A stretch of DNA of 64,000 nucleotides from Vibrio sp. 10N.286.49.B1 (GCF_002873335.1 NZ_MCUW01000010.1:121414-185413); one strand, 5' to 3'; numbered from the stretch's first letter, positions 28,066-37,523 are shown. Program-made: numbers and translations. The notes: generated by a model from the letters alone, not told the origin.

Positions 28066-28446
28066 ATGTTCAGTCATGTCATGATCGGCACCGATGATAT
28101 CAAACAAGCGAAGACATTTTACGACGCAGTGATGCACGTATTGGGTTTTGATGAGGGTGTTATTGATGAAAAAGGTCGTTGTATGTACATCAGCCCCACC
28201 GGAGTATTGGGATTAACGAACCCAATCAATGGTAGTGGTGCCAGCCATGGGAATGGGATGACTATCGGTTTTTTAGCCAATAGCCCAGAAGTCGTGCATG
28301 AATGGCATAAGGTTGGACTTGCTAACGGTGGCACTGAAATAGAGGAGCCACCAGGGGAGAGAGGTACCGGCTCTCGCCGTTTATACATGGCGTATCTGCT
28401 CGACCCACAGGGTAATAAAATTTGTGTTACGCATTTTTTGTCGTAG
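28066..28446 (+). CDS. VOC-superfamily (glyoxalase/bleomycin-resistance fold) protein
   Basis: This 126-residue single VOC domain shows FSHVMIGTDDIKQAKTFYDAVMHVLGFDE at the N-terminus and AYLLDPQGNKICVTH at the C-terminus. The paired beta-alpha-beta-beta-beta modules carry His, Glu-type metal ligand positions. AAAGGA precedes the start. The substrate is unknown. It resembles small cytosolic glyoxalase-like proteins common in Vibrio. Confidence 0.88.
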   Translation: MFSHVMIGTDDIKQAKTFYDAVMHVLGFDEGVIDEKGRCMYISPTGVLGLTNPINGSGASHGNGMTIGFLANSPEVVHEWHKVGLANGGTEIEEPPGERGTGSRRLYMAYLLDPQGNKICVTHFLS

Positions 28447-28479
28447 ATATAACGTGATTATTTTAAGTTATTAACGCTA

Positions 28480-28516
28480 ACGCAAAAAGGCTCAACCAAT
28501 GTGAGCCTTTTTGCGT
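28480..28516. terminator. Bidirectional intrinsic terminator
   Basis: A 15-bp perfect stem (28480-28494 ACGCAAAAAGGCTCA with 28502-28516) and 7-nt loop carry A and T runs inside the stem, so it can work in both directions between the convergent VOC and YgiW-like genes. Confidence 0.88.
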
Positions 28517-28523
28517 ATTAAAA

Positions 28524-28892
28524 TCAGGATTGGCTAGCGATAACAACACGGTTTACATCGATACTCGCGTCTTCCCAGCTGTCTTTATCTATGCTGCCCG
28601 TGATGGTAATGCTGTCGTTTGGTGTGACATGTAATCCAGCCCATTTATTGTCGTCAATTTCAATGACAATGGTATTTTTTCCGTCGGTGAATTGATATTC
28701 CTCATCCCCTAAAGAATGGGTGATTTTCCCCGTGAGTTCGACCCGTGCATCGTCACGGCTATCCAGTGCCTCTTCCACTGTAGTTTGCACACCTAAACTA
28801 GGGCCGTTGAAGCCGTCTTTGGCTGGGAGCGTATTTGCCGCAGCAAGACTAGAAGATAAAATAAGTGTTGTTGCGATAATTACGTTTTTCAT
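28524..28892 (-). CDS. YgiW/YdeI-family (BOF) periplasmic stress protein
   Basis: The 122-residue protein has a signal peptide (ending AAANT) followed by a bacterial OB-fold: LGVQTTVEEALDSRDDARVELTGKI, then YQFTDGKNTIVIEIDDNKW. The family is linked to tolerance of peroxide, metals and antimicrobial peptides in enteric bacteria. It is monocistronic. Confidence 0.88.
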   Translation of the reverse strand: MKNVIIATTLILSSSLAAANTLPAKDGFNGPSLGVQTTVEEALDSRDDARVELTGKITHSLGDEEYQFTDGKNTIVIEIDDNKWAGLHVTPNDSITITGSIDKDSWEDASIDVNRVVIASQS

Positions 28893-29257
28893 AAGTGCCT
28901 CTAAGTAGACTGGGTACGTTCTTGATGGTGCTACTATGCATGAGGGGATATTAACGCGGCTTTAAAATAATATTCATAATTCGTTCATGTTGGAAAAAGT
29001 CGAATGATATTTTTTGTTTTTATTTTAAGATCTTGATTTAAAATGATTAAATTTTAGTGTTGGCATTTGATGTTTTTTGCATCTTAGGGTTTGAACCCAT
29101 GTTTACAGGTCTCGCAAACCGTTCCGTCGTCTCCTAAGTCCATTACTTTTCTATCGGATAGATTCTTTACGTGTGGTACCACTATCTAAATTTGAACCTA
29201 ATACTCCTCAACCCTGCTTGGGTAAGGAGTATTAGTGAGTGCAAAAGCGAGGGAGCG
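28893..29257. other. 365-bp gap without a gene, with an MCP-end hairpin
   Basis: I see no gene in this gap. A T-arm-like word (GGGTTCAAACCC read on the minus strand near 29090) is discussed under rejected items. A strong hairpin at 29198-29235 is listed separately. Confidence 0.6.
29198..29235 (-). terminator. Hairpin downstream of the MCP gene
   Basis: CTAATACTCCT (29198-29208) pairs with 29225-29235, with a further ACCC/GGGT inner stem. It starts 23 bp after the MCP stop on the minus strand. The T-run is poor. Confidence 0.65.
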
Positions 29258-31186
29258 TTAGACCTTGAATCGGCTGATTAAGGTTTCCACTTGCTGATTT
29301 AATACCAGAATATTGGCGGACTCTTCTACTTGGCTGTGGCTCAGTGTATTTAGGGCGTTGACGAGATCGTTAATCTTATGAATGTTTTCATTCACACTTT
29401 GAATCACGGTGTTTTGTTCACTTGATGAGGTTGAAATTTCAGCATTGTAGCTGCTAATCGTCTCAATCTGTTGATCGAGAGTGCCAAGCATTGCTACTGC
29501 ATGGTCGACTTGTTGGCGAGTCTCGGCGCAATTTTCCTTGGTATGTTCAATGGAAGTTACAAGACTGTCTGATTTATCTTGTAATGTCGCCAATGCCTTG
29601 CCAATTTCAGAGGTGCTGATTTGGGTGCGATTAGCTAGGGCGCGAACCTCATCGGCAACGACCGCAAAACCTCGACCGTGTTCGCCTGCGCGCGCCGCTT
29701 CAATGGATGCATTCAGTGCTAACAAGTTAGTTTGTTCAGCGATACTGCCGATCATGTTAACGATAGATTGAATGCTTTGAGTTTCGTTCGCCATGTCGGC
29801 AATATCACTGGAGGTGTTGGTGATCTGGAGTTCAAGGTCGATAATATGTTGTTGAGTAGTACTGTTAATTTGCTTCGTTTCATCACTGTAATCGGACGCT
29901 TTATGTGCGGCATTAGCTGCGGCACTAGAATGTTGCTCGACGACAACAGATGCGTTTGACAGCTCGTCAATAGCGGTCACGATTTGAGTCGTTTCTAGGG
30001 TATGGGTCTCGAGCGTGCTATGTGTGTGTTGGCAACTTGCTTCGATACTTTGCGTCTTGGTTGCGAGTGCCGTTGTTGCCGATTGTACGTCTTGAAGCAT
30101 GGCCTGTAGCCCATCAATGAATTGGTTAATACTCAGTGCAATATGACCCAAGTCATCATTAGTCTTGACCTCAAGTCGTTGAGTTAAGTCACCATTACCT
30201 TTTGCGAGGTCGTGAACAATGGCTTTAAGTGAAACAATGGGTTGATACAGTTTGTTTAAAATTAAGATGACAGCAACTAGCGCGATAAGCACTGCTGCAA
30301 CAATAATTAGCGTGGATTTCTGGCTTGCGCTAGCCAAGTCAGTCAATGCAATGGACTTGTTGAGTGCAACGACCATCTGCCAAGTGGTTTGGTTACCGAG
30401 TTGAATGGGTTTGGAGATGAGTAGGGAATCGATACCAGCGATATTGGTATCAGAAAAAACAGCGGGTTGGCGAATAACGGCCGCGATCTCAGCTGATAAC
30501 GGAGAATCTTGTACACGAGTTTGCTGGGTAATATCTGGCATGGTTGATGCGATAACCAAGCCTTTGTCATCGATAATAAAAGCGGTCGCTTCGCTGATGT
30601 AGTTCAACTCTTCTAGCTTGCGTTGCACATCGTTGAAACGAATATCGGCCATAATGACGCTGTTACTGAGTGAATACATTACGCCAATCATCGGTGTTTG
30701 GTCACTTTTGGTAAAAAAGACATCACTAAGTGACAGGCCACGCACTTGTTTGGCATCGTTGTACCAAGGTCGCGTGGTTGGGTCGTATTTACTCTTGATA
30801 CCGACACCGTTTGGAAACGACTCTGAGGGTTTTGAGGTAAATGATGAGCCATCATCAAATCCCATGACGACTTTGTCGATACCACCAAGCTCAGATGCTA
30901 GCAACATGAGCGTTTCATTGGCAATTGCGCCGTTGTTGTTTTGGTACTGTGTGGCCAACGCTGAGACGGTATCGATAGTGCGTTGCACGGTGGTTTCAAG
31001 TTCAATGACTTCGTGTGAAAGTGAACTGTCTATCTCAGTCTGAATCCGTTGATTAACTTGACCTTGCAGCATGTTATGCGAAAACAAGCTGGTGACGACG
31101 AGTGACAGTGTGGTGGTTAACGTTAACGCTAAGATGAGCTTGGTTTTAAAGCCAAGTGTCTTTTTAAGTGCTCGTGTAGTATTCAT
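29258..31186 (-). CDS. Methyl-accepting chemotaxis protein with dCache sensor
   Basis: A receptor of about 642 residues: TM1 (about 15-37), a periplasmic double-Cache ligand domain (about 38-285, with [20 protein letters not shown]), TM2 (about 288-310), HAMP and a cytoplasmic signalling coil. The hairpin tip region [40 protein letters not shown] is the MCP consensus. No CheR-tethering pentapeptide is seen at the C-terminus (ISRFKV). ATG 31186 with GGAG 11 bases upstream is preferred over the frame opening at 31240. Its upstream region shares a palindrome with the alginate transporter, so it may sense alginate products. Confidence 0.93.
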   Translation of the reverse strand: MNTTRALKKTLGFKTKLILALTLTTTLSLVVTSLFSHNMLQGQVNQRIQTEIDSSLSHEVIELETTVQRTIDTVSALATQYQNNNGAIANETLMLLASELGGIDKVVMGFDDGSSFTSKPSESFPNGVGIKSKYDPTTRPWYNDAKQVRGLSLSDVFFTKSDQTPMIGVMYSLSNSVIMADIRFNDVQRKLEELNYISEATAFIIDDKGLVIASTMPDITQQTRVQDSPLSAEIAAVIRQPAVFSDTNIAGIDSLLISKPIQLGNQTTWQMVVALNKSIALTDLASASQKSTLIIVAAVLIALVAVILILNKLYQPIVSLKAIVHDLAKGNGDLTQRLEVKTNDDLGHIALSINQFIDGLQAMLQDVQSATTALATKTQSIEASCQHTHSTLETHTLETTQIVTAIDELSNASVVVEQHSSAAANAAHKASDYSDETKQINSTTQQHIIDLELQITNTSSDIADMANETQSIQSIVNMIGSIAEQTNLLALNASIEAARAGEHGRGFAVVADEVRALANRTQISTSEIGKALATLQDKSDSLVTSIEHTKENCAETRQQVDHAVAMLGTLDQQIETISSYNAEISTSSSEQNTVIQSVNENIHKINDLVNALNTLSHSQVEESANILVLNQQVETLISRFKV

Positions 31187-31349
31187 TGCAGAATAGACTC
31201 CATGTACATCCATTATTCTGGTCGAAATAGGCCTCAACATTGAGGCCCAATAACTGAACTATTTTTAGTTTTGTGGTTAAAGAAGCTCGGTATCACGCGG
31301 TGCCCATACTTCCGCAAGGTTCTTTTTCATGTAAAGGTCTTTTATGTTG

Positions 31350-31360
31350 TTGTAGTACAA
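31350..31360. promoter_or_regulatory. GntR/FadR-type palindrome, copy 1 (MCP side)
   Basis: TTGTAGTACAA fits the FadR-subfamily pattern T-N-G-T-N3-A-C-N-A. The same 13-base word TTGTAGTACAAAT recurs before the SSS transporter. This copy is about 165 bp upstream of the MCP start. Confidence 0.6.
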
Positions 31361-31927
31361 ATAGAGTGGATTATTATTGGTTTTCTTGCTGTGACATGAC
31401 TCATAACTCTAAAGTCGAAAGAAATTAACATTATTTTTAAAGCGTAAATTTGCGTGTAATGCTATACATTTCAATAATTTAAATGGAAAATGCATTTTTG
31501 TCGTTAATGTGTTGATCGTGTCCTTGATAGAAGTATGATCTGTGTCGCATTTTTCTTATTTGTAATACATTAATATTAATACCACTTCGACGTGCAAGAG
31601 CACTCGAATTGCAGCGTGAACATTCGAGTGGAACGTTCATGCGGCAAAGCGCTTTAAAAGCTGGCAGATGTTGAGTTTGTTGGCTGTGGAAATCGTGATT
31701 TGAGGTCGTCATCACTTTTCCAAAAAAGAATTGTAGATGTATCCGAGCTTGCTTTATCGAAGCAACTTCTTCCTTTTGGACCCCCAACCGGAAAGGAAAG
31801 AGTATTTGGATGACATCTACCTTGATAATAATTAGAGCAATGACATTGTGATTTGCTCAACTCACCCCCGAAGTGATAGTGGTAGTGGATAGTAATCGGC
31901 TATTGTTATGGATCTCCGTGTCGTTTT

Positions 31928-31966
31928 ACCCTTGCATTATTACAGGTGATGCAAGGGTTTTTTTTT
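31928..31966 (+). terminator. Strong intrinsic terminator with no upstream + strand gene
   Basis: A 10-bp stem (ACCCTTGCAT 31928-31937 with 31949-31958) is followed by a nine-T run. The nearest gene to the left runs on the other strand, so this probably ends an unannotated + strand RNA that begins within the preceding few hundred bases. Confidence 0.85.
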
Positions 31967-32295
31967 ACTCAATTCGACCTAACTTTATCTTGTTTAATCA
32001 AAATCAACCCTCCACTAGTCCTCGAACAAAGCACTGGTAATCAAATATGTCTGACAATAAGCTTACCTTGGTGTCTCTCTGTTACTATTCAATTGTTGTT
32101 CAAGGTGGTTAGTCGTGCTGATGTTGCGTCCTAACTTATTGATTATTTGCTTCATAAAGTTGATTTTGTGCATAAATTAATCAATAAGGCGATTTTTAGT
32201 GACTAGAGTTACGAATGGTCGGGAAATATGAACCTGATCATAAGTAATACAATAACAGGCTTACTATTGCTGATCCGCATCACGCATTTATTATA

Positions 32296-32306
32296 TTGTA
32301 GTACAA
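32296..32306. promoter_or_regulatory. GntR/FadR-type palindrome, copy 2 (transporter side)
   Basis: This is an identical TTGTAGTACAA, 60 bp upstream of the SSS transporter start and well placed to overlap the promoter. The regulator gene itself is not in the window. Confidence 0.65.
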
Positions 32307-32366
32307 ATTGGTCATGAAAAAGGTATGGTGGCGATAACTTAAATAACACTTAGAAGGTTTCCCAAG

Positions 32367-34142
32367 ATGGATCTCAATACCCTTATTGTTGGCATCTATT
32401 TTCTGTTCTTGATTGCGATAGGATGGATGTTTAGAACGTTTACAAGCACGACCAGTGACTACTTCCGTGGAGGCGGTAGCATGCTTTGGTGGATGGTGGG
32501 TGCCACTGCCTTTATGACTCAGTTCAGCGCATGGACATTTACGGGTGCGGCTGGTAAAGCTTTTACCGACGGTTTTGCCGTTGCAATCATTTTTATTGCC
32601 AACGCATTCGGCTATTTGATGAACTACTTGTACTTCGCTCCTAAATTCCGTCAACTACGTGTTGTGACGGTTATTGAAGCGATTCGTATGCGTTTTGGTA
32701 AAGTGAACGAACAAGTATTTACTTGGTCTGGTATGCCAAACAGTGTTATTTCAGCGGGTATTTGGCTAAATGGTCTTGCCATTATTGCTTCAGGTATTTT
32801 TGGGTTTGATATGACAACCACGATCATCCTGACAGGCTTGGTGGTATTAGTTATGTCTGTTACTGGTGGATCTTGGGCGGTTATCGCGTCAGATTTCATG
32901 CAGATGGTTATCATCATGGCAGTAACCGTAACGTGTGCTGTTGTGGCGGTTTACCATGGTGGTGGTGTGACACAAATAGTGAATGACTTCCCTACGGACT
33001 CGTTCATTACCGGTGACAACCTTAACTACTTGAGCATTTTCAGTATTTGGGCTGTGTTTATCTTCCTTAAACAGTTCAGTATTACGAATAATATGTTGAA
33101 CTCTTACCGTTACCTCGCGGCAAAAGATTCAAACAATGCGCGTAAAGCGGCGCTTCTCGCGTGTATTCTGATGACAATCGGTCCAATCATTTGGTTCATG
33201 CCTTCTTGGTTTATTGCTGGTCAAGGCGTTGATTTAGCCACACAGTACCCAGAAGCAGGCTCGAAAGCCGCTGACTTTGCATACCTATACTTTGTACAAG
33301 AATACATGCCTGTCGGTATGGTTGGACTGCTAATTGCTGCGATGTTTGCTGCAACTATGTCGTCAATGGACTCGGGTCTAAACCGTAACTCAGGTATTTT
33401 TGTTAAGAACTTCTACGAACCAATCCTACGTCCTCATGCGACAGAGAAAGAGTTAGTGGTTGTATCTAAGCTCACGTCCACGTTCTTCGGTATTTCAATC
33501 ATTTTGGTTGCGCTTTTCATTAACTCTTTGAAAGGTTTGAGCTTGTTCGACACCATGATGTACGTAGGCGCCTTGATTGGTTTCCCAATGACAATTCCAG
33601 CGTTCCTAGGCTTCTTCATTCGTAAGACTCCGGATTGGGCAGGTTGGGGTACGCTTGTTGTCGGTGGTGTTGTGTCTTACTTCGTTGGGTTTGTTATCAC
33701 AGCGGATATGATTCAAAACTGGTTTGGTCTGAACGAGCTGACTGGTCGTGAATGGTCTGACTTGAAAGTGGCAATTGGCCTTATCGGACATATGGTGTTT
33801 ACCGGCGGCTTCTTCATCCTATCGACAATGTTCTATAAGCCTTTAACTGAACATCGTGAAAAAGACGTTGATAAATTCTTCAACAACCTTGCTACGCCAT
33901 TAGTTGCTGAAAGCACAGAGCAGAAGAAACTAGATAATAAACAGCGTCGCATGCTTGGTTCACTGATTGCAGTTGCAGGTGTTGGTGTCATGACGATGTT
34001 TGTACTTCCTAACCCGATGTGGGGACGTATGGTCTTCGTATTGTGTGGTGTGATTGTCTTCTCGGTAGGCTTGCTACTGGTTAAAGCAGTTGACGATTCC
34101 GTTGAGGATGCAGCAGAAGATAAAACCGTAACAGAAAGCTAA
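32367..34142 (+). CDS. Sodium:solute symporter, probably for alginate oligomers
   Basis: This SSS-family (SLC5-like) carrier has 591 residues and about 14-15 TM helices. It begins LIVGIYFLFLIAIGWMFR, with SDYFRGGGSMLWWMVG in the first loop region and the family core NSGIFVKNFYEPIL after SSMDSGLNRN. The soluble C-terminal stretch (about 480-530) and final helices match long members of the family. It is followed by a PL6 alginate lyase and resembles the Vibrio oligoalginate symporters of the Toa type, so unsaturated uronates are the likely cargo. Sodium coupling is typical of marine bacteria. Confidence 0.92.
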   Translation: MDLNTLIVGIYFLFLIAIGWMFRTFTSTTSDYFRGGGSMLWWMVGATAFMTQFSAWTFTGAAGKAFTDGFAVAIIFIANAFGYLMNYLYFAPKFRQLRVVTVIEAIRMRFGKVNEQVFTWSGMPNSVISAGIWLNGLAIIASGIFGFDMTTTIILTGLVVLVMSVTGGSWAVIASDFMQMVIIMAVTVTCAVVAVYHGGGVTQIVNDFPTDSFITGDNLNYLSIFSIWAVFIFLKQFSITNNMLNSYRYLAAKDSNNARKAALLACILMTIGPIIWFMPSWFIAGQGVDLATQYPEAGSKAADFAYLYFVQEYMPVGMVGLLIAAMFAATMSSMDSGLNRNSGIFVKNFYEPILRPHATEKELVVVSKLTSTFFGISIILVALFINSLKGLSLFDTMMYVGALIGFPMTIPAFLGFFIRKTPDWAGWGTLVVGGVVSYFVGFVITADMIQNWFGLNELTGREWSDLKVAIGLIGHMVFTGGFFILSTMFYKPLTEHREKDVDKFFNNLATPLVAESTEQKKLDNKQRRMLGSLIAVAGVGVMTMFVLPNPMWGRMVFVLCGVIVFSVGLLLVKAVDDSVEDAAEDKTVTES

Positions 34143-34167
34143 TTTACTTCGTAAACATTGCCTACCC

Positions 34168-34193
34168 AAAGCGGCTGTTCGCAGCCGCTTTTC
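34168..34193 (+). terminator. Intrinsic terminator with UUCG tetraloop
   Basis: AAAGCGGCTG (34168-34177) pairs with 34182-34191 around TTCG and is followed by T residues. It sits between the transporter and the lyase and would reduce read-through into the lyase gene. Confidence 0.85.
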
Positions 34194-34270
34194 TAATTAT
34201 AAAAACAACTCGTCTATTCTATTTTTCAATTTACGTTATTCATTAAAAAATCCCTCTAAAAGAGAACCTT

Positions 34271-35899
34271 ATGAAAAAAAATGTACTCGCTCTGACATTA
34301 ACGGCAGTCTTTGCAACGACCGCATTGGTTGGTTGTGGCACTAACAACTCTCAAGAATCAAATGAAAAGACTTCAGTGCAAGATAATGTCACTCAAATGG
34401 TGCCTTTTAACCAGATTACTCGTGACTACTTGTTACAAACCGAACGTCTAAATATTGTTGATGGTGCGCAAATTGATGTGGTCTCTGAGCAAACGGTAGC
34501 GGAATTAAAACAGCAAATAGAAAATGCGCAAGATGGCGCAACCATTGTAATTCCAAATGGCAAGTATTCAGGTTTGGGTCAAACCGTTGTAACAGCTAAT
34601 AACCTAACACTCGTTGCAGAAAACCCTGGTTCGGTATGGCTTACCGGATTGGTACAGCTTGAACTAAAAGGTAATGGAATTACGGTTGATGGTTTGGTGT
34701 TTACTGAGGGTGGTCCAAGCGAGCGATTTGGCGCCATTCGAATGATGGGTAACAGTATTACGTTGCAAAATTCGACCTTTTATTACTTCAATCATGACTA
34801 CGCGTATGAGCCTGATGAGCGTCGTTCTGAATACCCTAAATACCTCTGGGTATCATTATGGGGTAAAGATGGGAAAGTGATTAATAACCGTTTTGAAGGG
34901 AAGCAGAAGCGCGGTACTTTGATTGGCGTACAAAAAGACGATACGCCAGACAATCATTTGATCGCTAACAATATCTTCTTAGACCAAAAGCCAAATCAAT
35001 TTAATGAATTCGATATCAAAGAAGCCATTCGTTATAACGGGAATAGCTGGGAAGCGATCCGTATTGGTGATTCTAAGTCATCACAATGGGATTCGAGCTC
35101 AAAATTTGTTGATAATTTGATGATTGATATGGACGGTGAGCGAGAGCTTATTTCCATAAAGTCGGGCGATAACACCATCTCGGGCAATACAATTTTTGAG
35201 AGCACATCGTTGATTTCTTTGCGTCACGGTAAAGGTAACACGGTCGAGAACAACGTAATCCTAGGTAACGAAAAACGCTTAACGGGTGGTATGCGTATTT
35301 ATGACGAAGACCATGTGATTCGTAATAACTACATTGCCAACACACGCGGACGTGATGGATTGATTGAAGGCAACGCTGATTTGCGTGGCGGTATTGTAAT
35401 TAATACTGGCATTATTGACGTGAAAAATGACGAGCAATTGGATCAATCAGTTAAGGGTAAAGAACTCAATAAACAATGGACGCCTAAAAACATTGATATT
35501 GCTAATAACACCCTAGTGGATACGGAGTGGGGTATTGTATATGGCAACCAAACACACCGTGTCAGCCTATTTAACAACTCTGAGGTTGAGAATATTTACG
35601 CGGGTGTAGACGTGAATTTTTCAGGCAATGTTGTCGACAACTCTGAACACCCTGAGTTCGTGAGCGTTCGCGCTGCAAAAGAGCTACCGCTGGTGGGGGC
35701 AACGTACAGCAATGAGTTTTATGCAGGAAATGTTGTAGAACGAGAGCAGGTAGGGGAATACTCGATGACGTTACCAGAGAAAACAATGGTTAATGGTCTA
35801 AATCAGTATGAAAACGCTGGTGCAGACGTTGAGAAATTGACGGTTGTGACAGCCGAAACTGCGGGTCCAGATTACGTTTTAGAGAACGCGACTAAATAA
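34271..35899 (+). CDS. PL6-family alginate lyase lipoprotein
   Basis: The 542-residue protein has a lipoprotein signal (lipobox LVGC at residues about 19-22). The right-handed parallel beta-helix is seen in repeated N-x-I/F-x-N rungs (ISIKSGDNTISGNTIFE, SLRHGKGNTVENNVIL). Those two stretches carry the Lys and Arg/His typical of the chondroitinase-B/alginate lyase PL6 active site. It would cleave alginate by beta-elimination at the outer membrane or periplasm. It has one catalytic domain, compared with two in some relatives. An asparagine-rich linker follows the lipobox. Confidence 0.92.
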   Translation: MKKNVLALTLTAVFATTALVGCGTNNSQESNEKTSVQDNVTQMVPFNQITRDYLLQTERLNIVDGAQIDVVSEQTVAELKQQIENAQDGATIVIPNGKYSGLGQTVVTANNLTLVAENPGSVWLTGLVQLELKGNGITVDGLVFTEGGPSERFGAIRMMGNSITLQNSTFYYFNHDYAYEPDERRSEYPKYLWVSLWGKDGKVINNRFEGKQKRGTLIGVQKDDTPDNHLIANNIFLDQKPNQFNEFDIKEAIRYNGNSWEAIRIGDSKSSQWDSSSKFVDNLMIDMDGERELISIKSGDNTISGNTIFESTSLISLRHGKGNTVENNVILGNEKRLTGGMRIYDEDHVIRNNYIANTRGRDGLIEGNADLRGGIVINTGIIDVKNDEQLDQSVKGKELNKQWTPKNIDIANNTLVDTEWGIVYGNQTHRVSLFNNSEVENIYAGVDVNFSGNVVDNSEHPEFVSVRAAKELPLVGATYSNEFYAGNVVEREQVGEYSMTLPEKTMVNGLNQYENAGADVEKLTVVTAETAGPDYVLENATK

Positions 35900-35977
35900 A
35901 CACTGTGTGATTCGTACCAAGTAAAATTTGGCAGTGCTAGATAAGCCAGTTCACCGTACTAAGTTCGATTCGACAAC

Positions 35978-36008
35978 AATGCCCACCGGCATCCGGTGGG
36001 CATTTTTT
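35978..36008 (+). terminator. Intrinsic terminator after the alginate lyase
   Basis: AATGCCCACCGG (35978-35989) pairs perfectly with 35993-36004 and is followed by six T residues. Confidence 0.92.
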
Positions 36009-36097
36009 ATGGATGAAGCACCATGAAGCTGGTTTAATATTCTGATTTATCGTTGTACTCATCTTGTTGCATTGCGTTGCAATCCATCACCTTCCAT

Positions 36098-36113
36098 TAT
36101 TATTGCAATAATA
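36098..36113. promoter_or_regulatory. 16-bp AT-rich palindrome upstream of a small gene
   Basis: TATTATTGCAATAATA is a perfect palindrome in the 278-bp gap between the lyase terminator and the small membrane-protein gene. It may be an operator; the protein that binds it is unknown. Confidence 0.45.
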
Positions 36114-36286
36114 TCGACATCTAAGCGGCTCATAATTAAAAATCGTGGTATCTAAAACGGTCGTTCGCCCGTTTCAGTATTTGATAGAAGCATAATTTCA
36201 TATGTATCAAAGGTTGGGTGGCTATCTGACAGTTGTTGATCTAGGGACATCGCTTTTTTCTACTCTAAGGAACAGAGGACACATCA

Positions 36287-36403
36287 ATGAATCCATTTTA
36301 TGACGGTACGTTACATTCTGAAAATATGAGTGTGATATATGCAGGAGTCTGCGTTTTTGTTATTGCGTTCGTCTTCATCATTGACCGATTTACTCGAAAA
36401 TGA
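36287..36403 (+). CDS. Tiny single-helix membrane protein (38 aa)
   Basis: The start has GAGGA seven bases upstream, a strong ribosome site. The product has a polar N-terminus of about 15 residues, one hydrophobic helix (VIYAGVCVFVIAFVFII) and a basic end (DRFTRK), typical of bacterial single-pass small proteins. It lies downstream of the alginate lyase terminator, so it needs its own promoter. Function is unknown; it might be an accessory to a transporter. Confidence 0.6.
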   Translation: MNPFYDGTLHSENMSVIYAGVCVFVIAFVFIIDRFTRK

Positions 36404-36468
36404 GAACAACACCAATAACTTGATATGCCATATGTACACGCCGCATAGTGATCGAGTCTATCGTCTTA

Positions 36469-37401
36469 TTACGGACAATGACTTGTCGATTCGGGCGTGT
36501 ACACGATGACTCGATTTCGTCCTTCGGCTTTGGCGCGGTAAAGAGCGATATCCGCCTGAGAGAAAATGTCTTTATCCGTAGTGGGCAGTACGATCGAGGT
36601 GATTCCCATACTGATGGTCATTGAAATGGAGTGATTGTCGTAATTAAAGCATTGTGCGGCCGTTGCTTGTTTGATTCGCTGTGCGATCTTTTCTGCTTTC
36701 GATGCATGGGTATTTGGCAAGAGTAATGCAAACTCTTCACCGCCCATCCGTGCTAAAACGTCTGATTTCCGAATCAATTGCTGCATGAGTTTTACAAAAG
36801 AAACTAATATGAAATCACCCGCCTGATGCCCGAAGGTATCGTTCACGTTTTTGAAAAAGTCGATATCAATGAGCGCCAGCTGCGACAGATGGTCATCGGT
36901 CCTTTTGGAGTGGATGAGTGAATTGAGGGTGTGGAAAAAAAAGCGACGATTGGCAATCCCAGTAAGACTGTCTGTTTCACTCTGCTCTCGCAGTTGTGTT
37001 TCTAGACGGTAATGTTCCGAGATATTTCGAACTAACCAAAGTACGACCCTATGTCCATGATAAGTAAAACTTAATGGACAAATTTTCCCTTCAAAGCGAA
37101 GCAAGCCGAGTGGCAAAGGTTTTTCGTTGAGACCATTTACGTCGTCAGCAGATAAATCATATTCAACCGTGCGAACTTTGTTTTGGTTAAGAGATGCCAT
37201 TATTTCACTGGCAAACCAGTTTGCTTTATCTGTAGGAAGAACGTCGAAAAGTGAACGCCCAATCAAGGCTTTACCGTTATGATAAGACTGGGTGTCTGTC
37301 CCCCCTAGTACATCGACATAAACGCCATTTTCGCTCAATACAAATGCTGGGTCAGGTAGGCAAGACAAGACCTCATACAGCTGCTCTGGTTGAGTAATCA
37401 T
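36469..37401 (-). CDS. PAS-like GGDEF diguanylate cyclase
   Basis: The 310-residue soluble protein has an N-terminal PAS-like sensor (about 1-130) and a C-terminal GGDEF domain. The active site reads GGEEF (220-224), and an inhibitory RxxD site (RKSD, 211-214) lies five residues before it, so it should make c-di-GMP with product inhibition. There are no TM helices. A seven-copy heptanucleotide repeat sits about 75-120 bp upstream of its start, where copy number might affect its expression. Confidence 0.92.
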   Translation of the reverse strand: MITQPEQLYEVLSCLPDPAFVLSENGVYVDVLGGTDTQSYHNGKALIGRSLFDVLPTDKANWFASEIMASLNQNKVRTVEYDLSADDVNGLNEKPLPLGLLRFEGKICPLSFTYHGHRVVLWLVRNISEHYRLETQLREQSETDSLTGIANRRFFFHTLNSLIHSKRTDDHLSQLALIDIDFFKNVNDTFGHQAGDFILVSFVKLMQQLIRKSDVLARMGGEEFALLLPNTHASKAEKIAQRIKQATAAQCFNYDNHSISMTISMGITSIVLPTTDKDIFSQADIALYRAKAEGRNRVIVYTPESTSHCP

Positions 37402-37474
37402 ACCTATCCCTATAGCATGATATTGATTTGATTATTAATCATAGCTGAAATCTCACTGGTAGGATGAGATGATA

Positions 37475-37523
37475 ATTAAAGATTAAAGATTAAAGATTAA
37501 AGATTAAAGATTAAAGATTAAAG
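37475..37523. repeat. Seven tandem copies of ATTAAAG
   Basis: An uninterrupted 7-bp unit repeats seven times (49 bp) between the diguanylate cyclase and maoP. Each unit contains two-thirds of a turn of DNA, so copy change would rotate flanking promoter elements. Confidence 0.95.

Larger units (their letters stand above)
31241..32366. other. 1.1-kb intergenic region with regulatory and RNA signals
   Basis: No protein gene is convincing. Short minus-strand frames around 31479-31860 lack ribosome sites and domain signs. The region contains two copies of a GntR-type palindrome, an orphan + strand terminator (31928-31966) and a 9-bp inverted repeat CACTCGAAT (31601-31609 with 31622-31630). Confidence 0.6.

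Noticed and set aside
29085..29145. tRNA-like piece on the minus strand (T-arm word GGGTTCAAACCC, outer CTTAGG/CCTAAG)
   Set aside because: The T-stem pairs poorly, and no D-arm or anticodon arm can be folded, so it is not a tRNA gene. At most it is an old att-like remnant.
31479..31860. Two overlapping minus-strand frames in the 1.1-kb gap
   Set aside because: No ribosome sites, no domain-like pattern, and they run through hairpins and the orphan transcript region.
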